Shown one piece after another: positions 1 to 9,170 of a stretch of DNA of 23,744 bases. The position numbers and the translations under genes were made by a program. How positions within the stretch are numbered: position 1 is the stretch's first letter; every line of letters starts with the position of its first letter. The notes under the pieces are model-generated. The model did not search any database. It was given only the letters and a program-made list of their open reading frames with translations, and had not been told where the DNA came from. Origin of the DNA: Clostridia bacterium (lineage in GTDB: Bacteria; Bacillota; Clostridia; Oscillospirales; Acutalibacteraceae); the NCBI GenBank assembly GCA_900766895.1, contig CAAFXF010000113.1:1-23744 (forward strand), written 5' to 3'.

Positions 1-19
1 CACGACGCTCTTCCGATCT
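1..19. other. Illumina TruSeq adapter remnant (not genomic)
   Basis: The first 19 bases, CACGACGCTCTTCCGATCT, are identical to the 3' end of the Illumina TruSeq read-1 adapter/primer. This is untrimmed library sequence at the end of a contig. Genomic DNA begins at about base 20. The partial MFS gene on the minus strand stays open through the adapter, so a naive translation ends in the artefactual residues DRKSVV. Confidence 0.97.
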
Positions 20-1056
20 ATTACACCGTCTGCTAACATATTCCAAAGTGCAAACATATTTGAAAGATTTATTATCCAAAAATACTTGTTTGACAAAAGA
101 GATTTTGCACTTTTCTTAAAATCAATTTTAGGTGTATCATCGGTGCTGACTGCAACTCGTTCCTTAACCTTAAAAAATGCAAAGCCCATTATTATACTTG
201 CCAATGCGAGAACGGGAACAAATACTCTGTATGATGTTACGGAAAGATAACCGCCGGTGGAAACAATCATAATCGGGAATACAATTCTGAATATTGAGCG
301 GAAAAATCCCAGGAATATTCCGCCTACGGAATAATATTTTTGACGCTCAACCATATTCGGTGTTATAAGTGCAACTATTGCCGTTGGGTTATCGCAATAA
401 AGTGCGGAAAATCTGCCACGCAGAGTTACAAGCAAATGGAGCAAAACAATTTTTGTTGTGTAGTTAAGTGTTGTCGGCACAAATGCCATTGCAACTGTAA
501 AGAGTGCAACAGGAATACCGTAAAGCATCATAAAGGGCTTGTATCTGCCGTATTTTTTGCATAGCTTTGAACGCAAAAACCAGTTAAACAAACCGCCTAC
601 ACCCATAACCGTAAGCATATTTCCGACAATTTGAGGTAAGCCCTTGATTATGCTTTCGAAGGGTGCAGAGGGTATAAAGTAACATCCGATACCGATGACT
701 GCACACAGGATATAGGAAACAAGCGCTTTTTTAACCTTATCCTTTGCAAGATGTCCAAGGCTTTCAAACACAGTCATTGAAATGGATTCAATGTAAAGCG
801 TTGCATATTTTACAACCATGGCAATAATAGTAACTATGGTAAAATCCATCAGCTTTATTTCCATAATTGAACCGCAGAAATATCCGCTTGCAAACGACAC
901 AACATCGTTAATTAAAAATGTGAAGCCGCATATTCCCATAGTACCGAAGCAGTAGGAAAGAAATTCCTGCAAGTTTGTATATTCGCCCTTTGCAGGAGAG
1001 CTCCATCTGCTTTTAACATAATCTATGCCCTGTAAGGCTTTTTCTTTAATTTTCAT
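20..1056 (-). CDS. MFS / GPH-type sugar transporter, 3' end cut off by contig edge
   Basis: The ATG at 1056-1054 follows a strong ribosome site (GGGAGG at 1067-1062). The frame stays open for 345 genuine codons, to base 22, before running into adapter. The product begins MKIKEKALQGIDYVKSRWSS and then has long hydrophobic stretches, so it is a polytopic membrane protein. A short basic stretch between helices, KKYGRYKPF, resembles the GKxRPF cytoplasmic loop of the glycoside-pentoside-hexuronide (MFS_2) symporters, and a second loop carries MVERQKYYS. Family members are usually 450-500 residues, so about a quarter is missing. It lies downstream of the glycosidase, esterase and AraC genes, separated by a hairpin. 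I infer uptake of the released sugar or oligosaccharide. The substrate cannot be read from sequence. Confidence 0.8.
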
Positions 1057-1103
1057 ATTTACCTCCCATTATTTTATTCATCTTAAATTGTAATATATTT
1101 GGG

Positions 1104-1160
1104 AGTAAAAATAAATTTATCCCGACGACTAATAAAATAATTAGATGTCGGGATTTTACA
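1104..1160 (-). terminator. Hairpin after AraC gene; copy A of a duplicated intergenic element
   Basis: The arms CCCGAC (1121-1126) and GTCGGG (1147-1152) pair, and the stem extends through CTAAT/ATTAG inside. On the minus strand the hairpin is followed by an A/T-rich tract ending TTTTTACT. It sits just past the AraC stop codon and fits a Rho-independent terminator between AraC and the MFS gene. The same hairpin and flanks recur at 9171-9225, upstream of the large glycosidase gene, so a regulatory role is also possible. Confidence 0.6.
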
Positions 1161-1166
1161 GTTTTA

Positions 1167-1964
1167 TTATTTACCTTTTCTGTATTTGGCAGGGGTTGTG
1201 TTTTTCTGCTCCTTAAACGCCTTGTGAAATGCAGAAACATCACAAAAGCCGCATTCCTCTGCAATTGCTTCAAGGCTCATATCGGTGTTAAAAAGACCTA
1301 TTGCCTTTGCAATTTGATATTCCTTTTTCATTTGCGAAAAGCTTTTGCCGAAATTTTCTTTTAGCACTCGCTCCGTTTGCCTTTGGCTGATACTGAGAAT
1401 TTCGGAAAGTGACTTTAGTGTTATGCAGGTGCTGTTATATAAGAACTGCGCTTCAATAGTTTTGTTTCTGCTTGTTTTTCTGTTAACGCTTTTAACTCTT
1501 AAATCCGGCTCGTAAAGTCTTATTATTTCTGCAAGTAAAAGGTTGAATAACGCTTTCATCTCAAGCTCACTGCATTTGTGATTTGACAAATTTGTTTCAG
1601 CAATGCTTTGAAACAAAACACCTACATTATTCGTTGCTTTTCCTATCCAAAAGTTTTTTCCGAGAAAAACATCTGCAAGCTCGCTTTTTTCATATTTAAC
1701 AAGCTCGATAAGAATACTGTATTCAAATAACGGATTGCTTTTATCAAAGCTTTGGGCATGGTATTTTTCAGGTCCTGTGACATACAAGGTGTTTTCGTCA
1801 AGCTCATACTCGCCGTCATCGGTAGTCAGGGTGCCTTTGCCGTACACATCAAAATGAATTTCATATCCGTCCTTGGAATGCTTATGATTGTTTATATTCG
1901 CATAGTATTCTCCGCCACAGATGTCGGATATATTAAAAACGCAATTATCAAATTCAAAATACAC
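1167..1964 (-). CDS. AraC-family transcriptional regulator
   Basis: This 265-residue protein has the usual layout of a sugar-sensing AraC regulator. An N-terminal beta-rich, cupin-like ligand domain covers about 1-130, and a C-terminal double helix-turn-helix covers about 180-263. In the second HTH the segment SLEAIAEECGFCDVSAFHKA matches the family signature (alanine-isoleucine-alanine, glycine-phenylalanine, F-x-x-x-F), and the protein ends TPAKYRKGK. The start is GTG at 1964-1962, chosen because AAGGAG lies 7 bases upstream, across the stop codon of the preceding esterase gene; the two genes are only 4 bases apart and probably coupled. It most likely controls the flanking glycosidase and transporter genes. 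The duplicated element at 1104-1160 and 9171-9225 is a candidate target, which is inference. Confidence 0.92.
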   Translation of the reverse strand: MYFEFDNCVFNISDICGGEYYANINNHKHSKDGYEIHFDVYGKGTLTTDDGEYELDENTLYVTGPEKYHAQSFDKSNPLFEYSILIELVKYEKSELADVFLGKNFWIGKATNNVGVLFQSIAETNLSNHKCSELEMKALFNLLLAEIIRLYEPDLRVKSVNRKTSRNKTIEAQFLYNSTCITLKSLSEILSISQRQTERVLKENFGKSFSQMKKEYQIAKAIGLFNTDMSLEAIAEECGFCDVSAFHKAFKEQKNTTPAKYRKGK

Positions 1965-1968
1965 AACC

Positions 1969-2940
1969 TTACTCCTTTATTTTCCAACCGTTATCTTTAC
2001 AAAAATAATCATAAAACGAAGGAAGAATAAAATCAAGTGTTTCATCTAAACATTTTTTACTGCCCTTAAAGCACATCATAATCGAGAAAGCGTGATTTGA
2101 CAGAATTCCCTTGCCCTCAAATTGTGTGAATTTAACATTATGCTTTTCGGCGTCATTTATCATATCAAAGGTATCAAAGCGGTAGCCGTCATTTTTTGCC
2201 CAAGCAAAAAACATCGGCGGAAAAGCTTCTGTTATCTTTGGCGTTGCATATCTTGCTTCATCGGTTTTCAGCCACTCATCAAGCTCTTTTTCGTTTTTGC
2301 CCAAGTAGCCCTGCATTGAAATATCTATATTCGGTATTTTGCTCTGAGGCTTTTGTTGATTGCAAAAATTATCTATGCTTACTGCACCGCTGTGAGAAAT
2401 AACAGCCTTAATATCAAATTCGTTTTTATGATTAAAATCTATTCCGATTTTGTCATACAGGCTCTTATCCTTACAGCAGGCAACCATATGCATAATGTAG
2501 TGAACACCGGCACTTTCTCCTGCAATAAGAACATTATCCGTATCAATGTTATATTTTTCTGCATTGTCATACAGATAATCAACAGCCTTGAAGCATTGCT
2601 GAATCTGTGTCGGATATACTGCCTGAGGGGAAAGAGTATAGTCAACTGATACTGCGAAAAAACCTAACTTTGCAAACTCACAAACATAACTGTTTCGCAT
2701 ATCAATCTCGCCCGAAAGCCAACCTCCGCCGTGAACATAAATAAACAAAGGTCTTTTCTTTTTCGCATCCTTTTGGCAAAAAATATTCATTACTTCCCTT
2801 TCACCGTCGGAATAAGGAACTGCCTTCATATATTCAATGCTTTTAGGAATAGGCTTTTTGGTTAGCATTGTTATGAGCCTTTGTGAGCGATTCCAAGATT
2901 TTTGACATTTCATTGCTTTTTCATATATTTTTTTATCCAT
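1969..2940 (-). CDS. Alpha/beta-hydrolase, HSL-type esterase
   Basis: This is a 323-residue serine hydrolase of the hormone-sensitive-lipase/carboxylesterase branch. The oxyanion motif HGGGW is at residues 70-74 and the nucleophile elbow GESAG has Ser143. Candidate catalytic Asp251 (AKNDGYRFD) and His283 (SNHAF) occur in the right order. There is no signal peptide, so it should act in the cytoplasm. An in-frame GTG exists at 2949, but the ATG at 2940-2938 is preferred. GGTGAT, which matches the 3' end of 16S rRNA, is correctly spaced for that ATG and would overlap the GTG. The gene starts 49 bases after the large glycosidase gene and runs into the AraC gene, so the three probably form one operon. 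A role removing acyl (for example acetyl) groups from imported glycans is plausible but not shown. Confidence 0.88.
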   Translation of the reverse strand: MDKKIYEKAMKCQKSWNRSQRLITMLTKKPIPKSIEYMKAVPYSDGEREVMNIFCQKDAKKKRPLFIYVHGGGWLSGEIDMRNSYVCEFAKLGFFAVSVDYTLSPQAVYPTQIQQCFKAVDYLYDNAEKYNIDTDNVLIAGESAGVHYIMHMVACCKDKSLYDKIGIDFNHKNEFDIKAVISHSGAVSIDNFCNQQKPQSKIPNIDISMQGYLGKNEKELDEWLKTDEARYATPKITEAFPPMFFAWAKNDGYRFDTFDMINDAEKHNVKFTQFEGKGILSNHAFSIMMCFKGSKKCLDETLDFILPSFYDYFCKDNGWKIKE

Positions 2941-2989
2941 AAATATCACCGATTTTATTATACAATTTACTTAAATCTTTGCCCGATGT

Positions 2990-5900
2990 TCAAACCGTAG
3001 AATCGGCAGAAATTCTTACAGGCTTTGAAAGATTTTTTGAAGTGTTTTTGTCCGTGATCAACGCTTCAACATAATATCCCTCTGCATTAAGTGGAATTGA
3101 AACAGCAACCTCTGCACATTCGGTACAGCCCTTAGCGATTACAATTTCTTTGTTAGCGGAATCCATAAGCTTATTATCTTTATCATAAAGATTGAGCGAG
3201 ATTTCGGCATTAATATCTTTATCAGAGATATTATTTAACCTGAATTCTGCCGAATAATCCTGACCGCCCTTCAGCACAGGCGTCATTCCCACCATAGAAG
3301 CCGATAATTTATCGGAAGCGGAAATGTTACGAATTGCACCGTAAAGCTTGGCATCTGCCCAATCGGAATGTGCATTACCGTTGCTGTCGCCAACCTGTTT
3401 TGCTTCAAGTCGCAGTGTTTTTATACCGCTTATGCCGATATCAATAACCGCTGTTTCGTTTTCCGAAAGAGTTTTTTCATACAACAATTGTCCGTCACCG
3501 ACAACCCTGAAGGTTGAAGCACCGCATTCGTTTGCGCCGTTCTCACGGTCAATACCTATTACCGAATGGAATCTGCTGAATTTACCGTCAATTTTAATAT
3601 CTGCAACACTTGAAGCGTGTGTTCCTATACCTTTTTCATAGGTTTCAAGCGAACTGCCCAATGTCAGCGGATTGCCGTCGATTGATTTATCCTTTTGTGA
3701 TGGGTGATCACCCCAACCGCTTGAGAAAACTGTTGATACATCACTCACATAATCGGAAAGATATACACTGTCCGAGCTGTATTTCGGCGATAACGAAGCG
3801 GCGTTGCCGTATATCTCCAAATCCGATAGGAAAGCATATTCGTTTTTCGGTACATCGGTGAAAAGTATTCGAACATATCTTGCTTCAATGCCGTCGACGG
3901 TTTCTTCGTAAACTCTTTTATCAACGGTGTCGACTAAATATTCCGCAACCGTAACCCACGGTCCGTTCTTATTCATAGATGTTTGAATTGTGAAAGGATA
4001 CGGGTTTTTATTAAAGCCAAGGCGTATTTTGTAAATATAATAGGCAACCTCGGTATCAAGCAGAAAATACTGCTTTGAATCGCTGACGGTTGCTATCCAG
4101 CTTGTTGACGGGTCACCGTCTGCCACTAATTCTCTTGTTTCATCACCTGATGACGGGAAGCAGGGACGTCCGGAAGCGATATTTGCCGAGCCGTAGATAA
4201 CAGGATCTAATGACATACCTGACAGACCGTTCCATTTATTTGCATCATAGAAGCCTTTAGGCTCGGTTTTGCCGTTTTGGGAAATTGTTTCCTTTGTAGT
4301 AAGCTTAATTATAGCATCGGGCAAGCCCTTTGCAGTTGCTTTAATTATTGTTTCTCCTGCAAAATAAGAGCGGAATTCGATAGCCCCTTTACCGTCACGA
4401 ATAGTATCATCCGGCACAAATGTATAGACTTTTCCTCCGGGGAAAATTCCGGGACCTTTAACAACGGTTAATGTAACCTCTCTTGTGTCGTCCACCCAAG
4501 CACCGTCATCATTCAGCATTGTGAGAATAATCTGCGTATCACTCTTACCGTCATTTTGCAATGTTGTATTTGTAGCTGTTAATTGCATTTTTGTCGCTTT
4601 AGCGGAAATTGATTGCTCAGGTGCAGTACCAAAGGCTTGATTTCTGTACCAATACCAAGAATTCAGCGGTAAACGGTAATAATCTATCATACCCATTTTT
4701 GACAAGCCGGATCCTCCGACAGAGCCGTGATGAAAAGCACACCATAATACAAGACCTGCGCTGTTTTGATTTAAGGTATAGTCATAAATATCCGAGCCTT
4801 CTATCTGGTCGTAATAAGGACGGTAGGAATCAGGTCTGTCACCTGTGTGTGAGCCGTATTCGGCTACCAAATTAGGCATTGAAAGATTTGTGAATTTACC
4901 GCCGTCACCGTTGTAGCCTGCAATATCGCAAATCTCGATTGAGTCAAATCCCTCACGCTGAACACCGCCCATTCCTGCCTTTCGGCTTGGATCTAACTCG
5001 TGTGCATAATCACGCATTTTAGAAGCTAAATTCTTTGCTTTATCCAATGTATCGGACGAGGTGAAGAAAACCTCATTCCCCATACTCCAGCAGATTACAG
5101 ACGGATGATTACGGTTAACTCGAATCATTGCCTCTAATGCATCCATACAGCTTTGCTCAAATGCTTCCTCGCAGGCAGGGTCCTGGGGATAACAGTCTGA
5201 TAACCAGTCGGACGCCGACATAGTTGCTTCGGAACGGTCAACACCGTTTTGTCCGCCCATGCCCCAGAATACACATTCCGACCAATACATTATTCCGATT
5301 TTATCACAGCTTTCAACATACGCTTCATCATGAGGATAATGGGAACCACGAATAAAGTTCATTCCGGCATCCTTAACCATTTGAACATCACGCTCAAAGC
5401 CGGAGTCGGTTACAGCATCTGCCCAACCGCCGTGGTCTTGATGAGCGTTAGCACCGAAAACCTGTGTTTTTTCACCGTTAAGATAAAACGCATCATTCAA
5501 AAATTGAACCGACCTAAAGCCTAAAGGTGATTCGTATTCATCAACCTCTTGACCGTCGCTGTATACGGTTGTAATTACCTTATACATATACGGTGCGTCG
5601 GGACTCCACAGATTTATATTTTGAATTTGCTTGCTTGTCGTATCAAAATTATATGTTTCACCCGAAGCCAGCGTTTTCGGTTGTGAACTAAACTCTGCAA
5701 CCGCTTTATTATCTGCATCTAAAACCCTTTGACTTACATATATGGATTTTGATACATTCGATTGATTTATTACCTCGGTTTGCACACGCACATTGGAACA
5801 GCGTTCTTTAATGTTCTGCTTAATCTGTTGGGTGGATACGAAATCATCGGGAACATTCTTTGCACTTGAATCAAATTCCGGATTTAGTAAATCAGGTGTT

Positions 5901-8900
5901 GTAACATAAGTACCGTACCATGTTACATGAGCATTATCGGTTAATGTTAAATAAACATCACGATATATGCCGCCTGTAAATTGATGGTCTCCCGTTCGTG
6001 GGGCAAGGTCTCTTTGCCAAATATTATTAACCCTAACGGCAATCAGATTTTCACCGGGCTTTATGTATTCGGTAATGTCATACGAGAAAGCAGAATAACC
6101 TCCCTCGTGTGTTGCAACCGTTTGTCCGTTAACAAAAACCTCGGCAACCTGAAATACACCGTCAAAATCTATTTCAAAACGTTTTCCGTCCCACGAATCA
6201 GGAACTTCAAATACCTTTCTGTACCAACCGTAGCCAACATAAAAATCCGAAGACATATCGTAAGGAATACTGAAATTATGAGGAAGCGCGATATCAACCC
6301 ACTCGCTGTCGTCAAAATCCACACGCTCTGCACCTTCAACATCCTGACGAATAAATTTCCAATCACGGTTAAAGTTTAAAGTTTGACGACCTTGAATAAG
6401 ACTTGACGGAATTTCCGAAAATGTATAGGTTTCGCCTTTAACTGTGTCAAACGATACCTTGCCGTCTTCAAAAACCTTATATGATATTGTTTTGCCCGAG
6501 CTGTCCTTCAAAACAGCACCGTCTAAATCCTTGGCTTTAACTATTGCTTCGCCACCGTTATTGGATTTTATTGTAATTTTTACAGGGCGTTTATTTTCCC
6601 ATTCTGCTCCGATTTCAAAATTACCACGAGCTACAAGACCGTTATATGAACCATCCGACCACGCCGACGGAAGAGCAGGTAAAATATTGATATAACCTGC
6701 GTTGCTCTGAAGCAGCATTTCCGAAATACCTGCTGTTGCGCCGAAATTTCCGTCAATTTGGAAAGGAATATGTGTGTCCCAAAGGTTTTCAAGAATTCCG
6801 CCACCTTCCATTTCCATAGACGGACTGTGATGCTCCGGATCACCCACAACCAAAAGCTGAGTGAGCATTTTATGGGCATAATCACCATCGCCCGTTCTTG
6901 CTCTGGAGCAGATTCTGAGTCCCATACCCCAACCGGTTGCCACATCGGTTCTGTTGTTGAGCGACCAAATGGCAGCGTCCATCAATTCTTCATCATCAAT
7001 TGTAATATAATCTCCGGGATAAAGGCCTAACAGATGTGACATATGACGGTGGTCATATAACCATTCGTCGATTGTATTTCCGTCGGCTGTTTTGTTATAT
7101 TCGGTTTCGTTATACCATTCTTTAATTTGTCCGCTTTCACCGATTTCAATAGGTCCATATAAATGGTCTAACTTTTCCTGCCAATCGGCAATTAAATCTT
7201 TATCTGCAGGATCATTTACCAGCTTTGCAGCAGTTAATGCATCGGTAAAGAGTTGCCAAACTACACTTTGTTCGTATGTATTACCCAATGTACGAGGTCC
7301 GATTTCGGGAGAAAATGCAGGAGCCGACATATAATAATATCCGTCGGTAGCAGAAGCGTCCTCTATTTTGCACAAATACTGCGAATAAAATTTTGCTTCC
7401 TCTTTAATCATTGGATATATTTTTTCTTTCATATATTCCAAATCGCCCGTATATTCGTAATGCTCCCAAACGTTTTGCAATATCCAAGCAGCAGACGCAG
7501 GAGAATAACCCCAGTCAAAGCTCCAGCCGGGACAGGTCCAACCGAAAGGAGTATTTTGTGTATGCAGCATAAATCCGTTTTCGGGATTTTCCTGTGTGCT
7601 TTTTATTCCGGTATAAATAGCCGCTGTAATTCGTCCCGGTTCACGAAGCTTATCAACATAATCAATTAACGGTAACACACATTCAGCCATATTGGTTGAG
7701 TATGTGGGCCAATAATTCATTTGAAGATTTACATTCATATGATAATCGGAGGACCATGGAGCAGTATTTGAATCATTCCAGATTCCCTGCAAATTTGACG
7801 GTAAAGTAACATCCTCACCGTCACGAGGCTCTCGTGAGCTTTGAATTGTCAGATAACGGCCGTATTGAAAGAGCATAACCTCCATCATTCGTCTTTCGGA
7901 GTCCGTTGCCTGATTATTACTGCACTTATTAAGTAATTCGTCGGTAGGGATTTCAGAATACTGTCCTAAATCAAGCTTAACTCTCGAATAAATACCGGAG
8001 TAATCTTCTATGTGGTCGTTTTTAACCTTTTCATAGCCCTTTTCTACTGCTTTATCAACATATTTATTTACTCGGTTTTTTAGCTCCTCAGCGGTTTCAC
8101 CCGTACGGTAAGAGGGATATTCGTCCTTATAGTCGGTGGCTATTGTTGTATAAATAGTAACCTTTGAAGCACCCGACACCTTAACAGATGATGACTTATC
8201 CTTTATTTCACCGTCTCCCTCAATTACAATCCTTGTTGTAGAGTGAAACAGCATATTATTGTCGGAAACAGAGCCTGAAAGATATATGGTTCCGTTTTCA
8301 ACCGTAGTATTCTGTGTTCTGTCGGAGCCGTTTGTATCCGAAACAACGCTGACAGTAAAATCTTCCATATTTCCGCCTATTGACTCAAGTCTTGTGACAA
8401 GTACATTATCGGGGTGCGAAACAAAATTTTCACGCTTGTAATGAATATCGCCTATATCGTATTCAACACCTGCAATAGCAGTTTCAAGGTCAAGACTGCG
8501 GAAATAATTTGTATATTTTTGTTTCCTAAATTTAATATACATATTCCCGTAGCTTAGGTAACCACCGTATCCGTCCCAAGTACCTGTCAGGTTATCACAG
8601 GCTGAAGACGCATCTGCATCACCCTTTATAAATGAATTTTGGATGTTTTTAAGCGTTTTTCCCCATTGACCTTTTTCGATAAGATTTCCGCCGTTATAAT
8701 CGGTATCGTTAAAGCGGTCAAAATCATAGGGTTCCTCATTGCTTATGTATGGTCTTGCTCCGTCTGTTCCTGTAGGACCGCCCGACCACAATGATTTCTC
8801 GTTTAACTGTATGCGTTCCTCATCTACACGTCCAAAAATACTCGCTCCGATAGAGCTGTTACCGATAGGCAAAGAGTATCTTTCCCATGCGATATGCTCG

Positions 8901-9073
8901 GCATTATCGCCATCCTCTTTTTTATTTGCATCTGCCGGTTTTGTGTACCACAATTTTAAGTCGCCTCCGTTCACAAAATTCAAATAATAATCTGTTTGCG
9001 TTTCTGTTTGAGTAGAAAACATATTTTTCAGCGGTATAATACTCTGACTACCACAGCAATCAGCAAAACACAC
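2990..9073 (-). CDS. Modular GH95 fucosidase - GH2 beta-galactosidase fusion with CBM32/NPCBM-like domains
   Basis: The open frame encodes 2027 residues; numbering starts at the GTG at 9073. About 35-895 is a GH95 module. It has the family hallmarks LPIGNSSIGASIFGRV, RIQLNEKSLWSGGP, NLQGIWNDSNTAPW, the Asn447-x-Asn449 pair, SPE (Glu590, candidate acid), HRHMSHLLGLYPG and DGNFG (Asp774, candidate base). About 897-1490 is a GH2 enzyme: a jelly-roll sugar-binding region, the acid/base motif NRNHPSVICWSMGNE (Glu1334) and nucleophile VAEYG (Glu1405). Then follow an Ig/invasin-like domain (1490-1595), an F5/8 C (CBM32-like) domain (1630-1757), an NPCBM/CBM51-like domain (1767-1913) and a beta-sandwich end (1925-2022). 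GH95 members remove alpha-1,2-fucose or alpha-L-galactose, and GH2 then removes beta-galactose, as expected for Fuc-alpha-1,2-Gal-beta ends. No LPxTG anchor is visible. GTG 9073 lacks a ribosome site; the natural start is in another frame (9028-9111). Confidence 0.9.
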   Translation of the reverse strand: MCFADCCGSQSIIPLKNMFSTQTETQTDYYLNFVNGGDLKLWYTKPADANKKEDGDNAEHIAWERYSLPIGNSSIGASIFGRVDEERIQLNEKSLWSGGPTGTDGARPYISNEEPYDFDRFNDTDYNGGNLIEKGQWGKTLKNIQNSFIKGDADASSACDNLTGTWDGYGGYLSYGNMYIKFRKQKYTNYFRSLDLETAIAGVEYDIGDIHYKRENFVSHPDNVLVTRLESIGGNMEDFTVSVVSDTNGSDRTQNTTVENGTIYLSGSVSDNNMLFHSTTRIVIEGDGEIKDKSSSVKVSGASKVTIYTTIATDYKDEYPSYRTGETAEELKNRVNKYVDKAVEKGYEKVKNDHIEDYSGIYSRVKLDLGQYSEIPTDELLNKCSNNQATDSERRMMEVMLFQYGRYLTIQSSREPRDGEDVTLPSNLQGIWNDSNTAPWSSDYHMNVNLQMNYWPTYSTNMAECVLPLIDYVDKLREPGRITAAIYTGIKSTQENPENGFMLHTQNTPFGWTCPGWSFDWGYSPASAAWILQNVWEHYEYTGDLEYMKEKIYPMIKEEAKFYSQYLCKIEDASATDGYYYMSAPAFSPEIGPRTLGNTYEQSVVWQLFTDALTAAKLVNDPADKDLIADWQEKLDHLYGPIEIGESGQIKEWYNETEYNKTADGNTIDEWLYDHRHMSHLLGLYPGDYITIDDEELMDAAIWSLNNRTDVATGWGMGLRICSRARTGDGDYAHKMLTQLLVVGDPEHHSPSMEMEGGGILENLWDTHIPFQIDGNFGATAGISEMLLQSNAGYINILPALPSAWSDGSYNGLVARGNFEIGAEWENKRPVKITIKSNNGGEAIVKAKDLDGAVLKDSSGKTISYKVFEDGKVSFDTVKGETYTFSEIPSSLIQGRQTLNFNRDWKFIRQDVEGAERVDFDDSEWVDIALPHNFSIPYDMSSDFYVGYGWYRKVFEVPDSWDGKRFEIDFDGVFQVAEVFVNGQTVATHEGGYSAFSYDITEYIKPGENLIAVRVNNIWQRDLAPRTGDHQFTGGIYRDVYLTLTDNAHVTWYGTYVTTPDLLNPEFDSSAKNVPDDFVSTQQIKQNIKERCSNVRVQTEVINQSNVSKSIYVSQRVLDADNKAVAEFSSQPKTLASGETYNFDTTSKQIQNINLWSPDAPYMYKVITTVYSDGQEVDEYESPLGFRSVQFLNDAFYLNGEKTQVFGANAHQDHGGWADAVTDSGFERDVQMVKDAGMNFIRGSHYPHDEAYVESCDKIGIMYWSECVFWGMGGQNGVDRSEATMSASDWLSDCYPQDPACEEAFEQSCMDALEAMIRVNRNHPSVICWSMGNEVFFTSSDTLDKAKNLASKMRDYAHELDPSRKAGMGGVQREGFDSIEICDIAGYNGDGGKFTNLSMPNLVAEYGSHTGDRPDSYRPYYDQIEGSDIYDYTLNQNSAGLVLWCAFHHGSVGGSGLSKMGMIDYYRLPLNSWYWYRNQAFGTAPEQSISAKATKMQLTATNTTLQNDGKSDTQIILTMLNDDGAWVDDTREVTLTVVKGPGIFPGGKVYTFVPDDTIRDGKGAIEFRSYFAGETIIKATAKGLPDAIIKLTTKETISQNGKTEPKGFYDANKWNGLSGMSLDPVIYGSANIASGRPCFPSSGDETRELVADGDPSTSWIATVSDSKQYFLLDTEVAYYIYKIRLGFNKNPYPFTIQTSMNKNGPWVTVAEYLVDTVDKRVYEETVDGIEARYVRILFTDVPKNEYAFLSDLEIYGNAASLSPKYSSDSVYLSDYVSDVSTVFSSGWGDHPSQKDKSIDGNPLTLGSSLETYEKGIGTHASSVADIKIDGKFSRFHSVIGIDRENGANECGASTFRVVGDGQLLYEKTLSENETAVIDIGISGIKTLRLEAKQVGDSNGNAHSDWADAKLYGAIRNISASDKLSASMVGMTPVLKGGQDYSAEFRLNNISDKDINAEISLNLYDKDNKLMDSANKEIVIAKGCTECAEVAVSIPLNAEGYYVEALITDKNTSKNLSKPVRISADSTV

Positions 9074-9111
9074 GCCAATAATCTGATTTTAACCTTTGAA
9101 TTTTTAGGCAT
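9028..9111 (-). pseudogene. Out-of-frame start and signal peptide of the GH95-GH2 gene
   Basis: An ATG at 9111-9109 with a perfect AAGGAG 7 bases upstream opens a 27-codon frame. It reads MPKNSKVKIR followed by the hydrophobic stretch LLACVLLIAVVV, a textbook Sec signal peptide, and then hits TGA at 9030-9028. The giant glycosidase frame overlaps it but is shifted. A single missing base (or a -1 slip) between about 9030 and 9075 would join the signal peptide to SQSIIPLKNMFSTQ of the enzyme. This is therefore the true 5' end of that gene, separated by a frameshift that is either real or a base-calling/assembly error. Confidence 0.8.
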
Positions 9112-9151
9112 TTCGTTTCTCCTTATTTGATTTGCTTCGCTTCATAAAAAC

Positions 9152-9157
9152 ATTATA
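9152..9157 (-). promoter_or_regulatory. Probable -10 box of the GH95-GH2 operon
   Basis: On the minus strand TATAAT occurs about 41 bases before the ATG at 9111, with a T-rich stretch (9171-9186) in the -35 position and no good TTGACA match. A weak -35 fits an activator-dependent promoter, as expected with an AraC protein in the operon. The duplicated hairpin element lies immediately upstream. Confidence 0.5.
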
Positions 9158-9170
9158 TCTTAAAACAAAT

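Noticed and set aside
2439..2645. Small frames overlapping the esterase and other enzyme genes
   Set aside because: They lie within well-supported coding sequence in other frames and lack ribosome sites or recognisable features.
5981..6379. Plus-strand 132-codon frame inside the GH95-GH2 gene
   Set aside because: It is antisense to a domain with clear GH2 signatures and has no ribosome site. Several similar frames opposite this gene were dismissed for the same reason.
9082..9111. Lipoprotein signal (LLAC) in the glycosidase leader
   Set aside because: The cysteine comes before most of the hydrophobic stretch, so it cannot be a normal lipobox. An ordinary Sec signal fits better.
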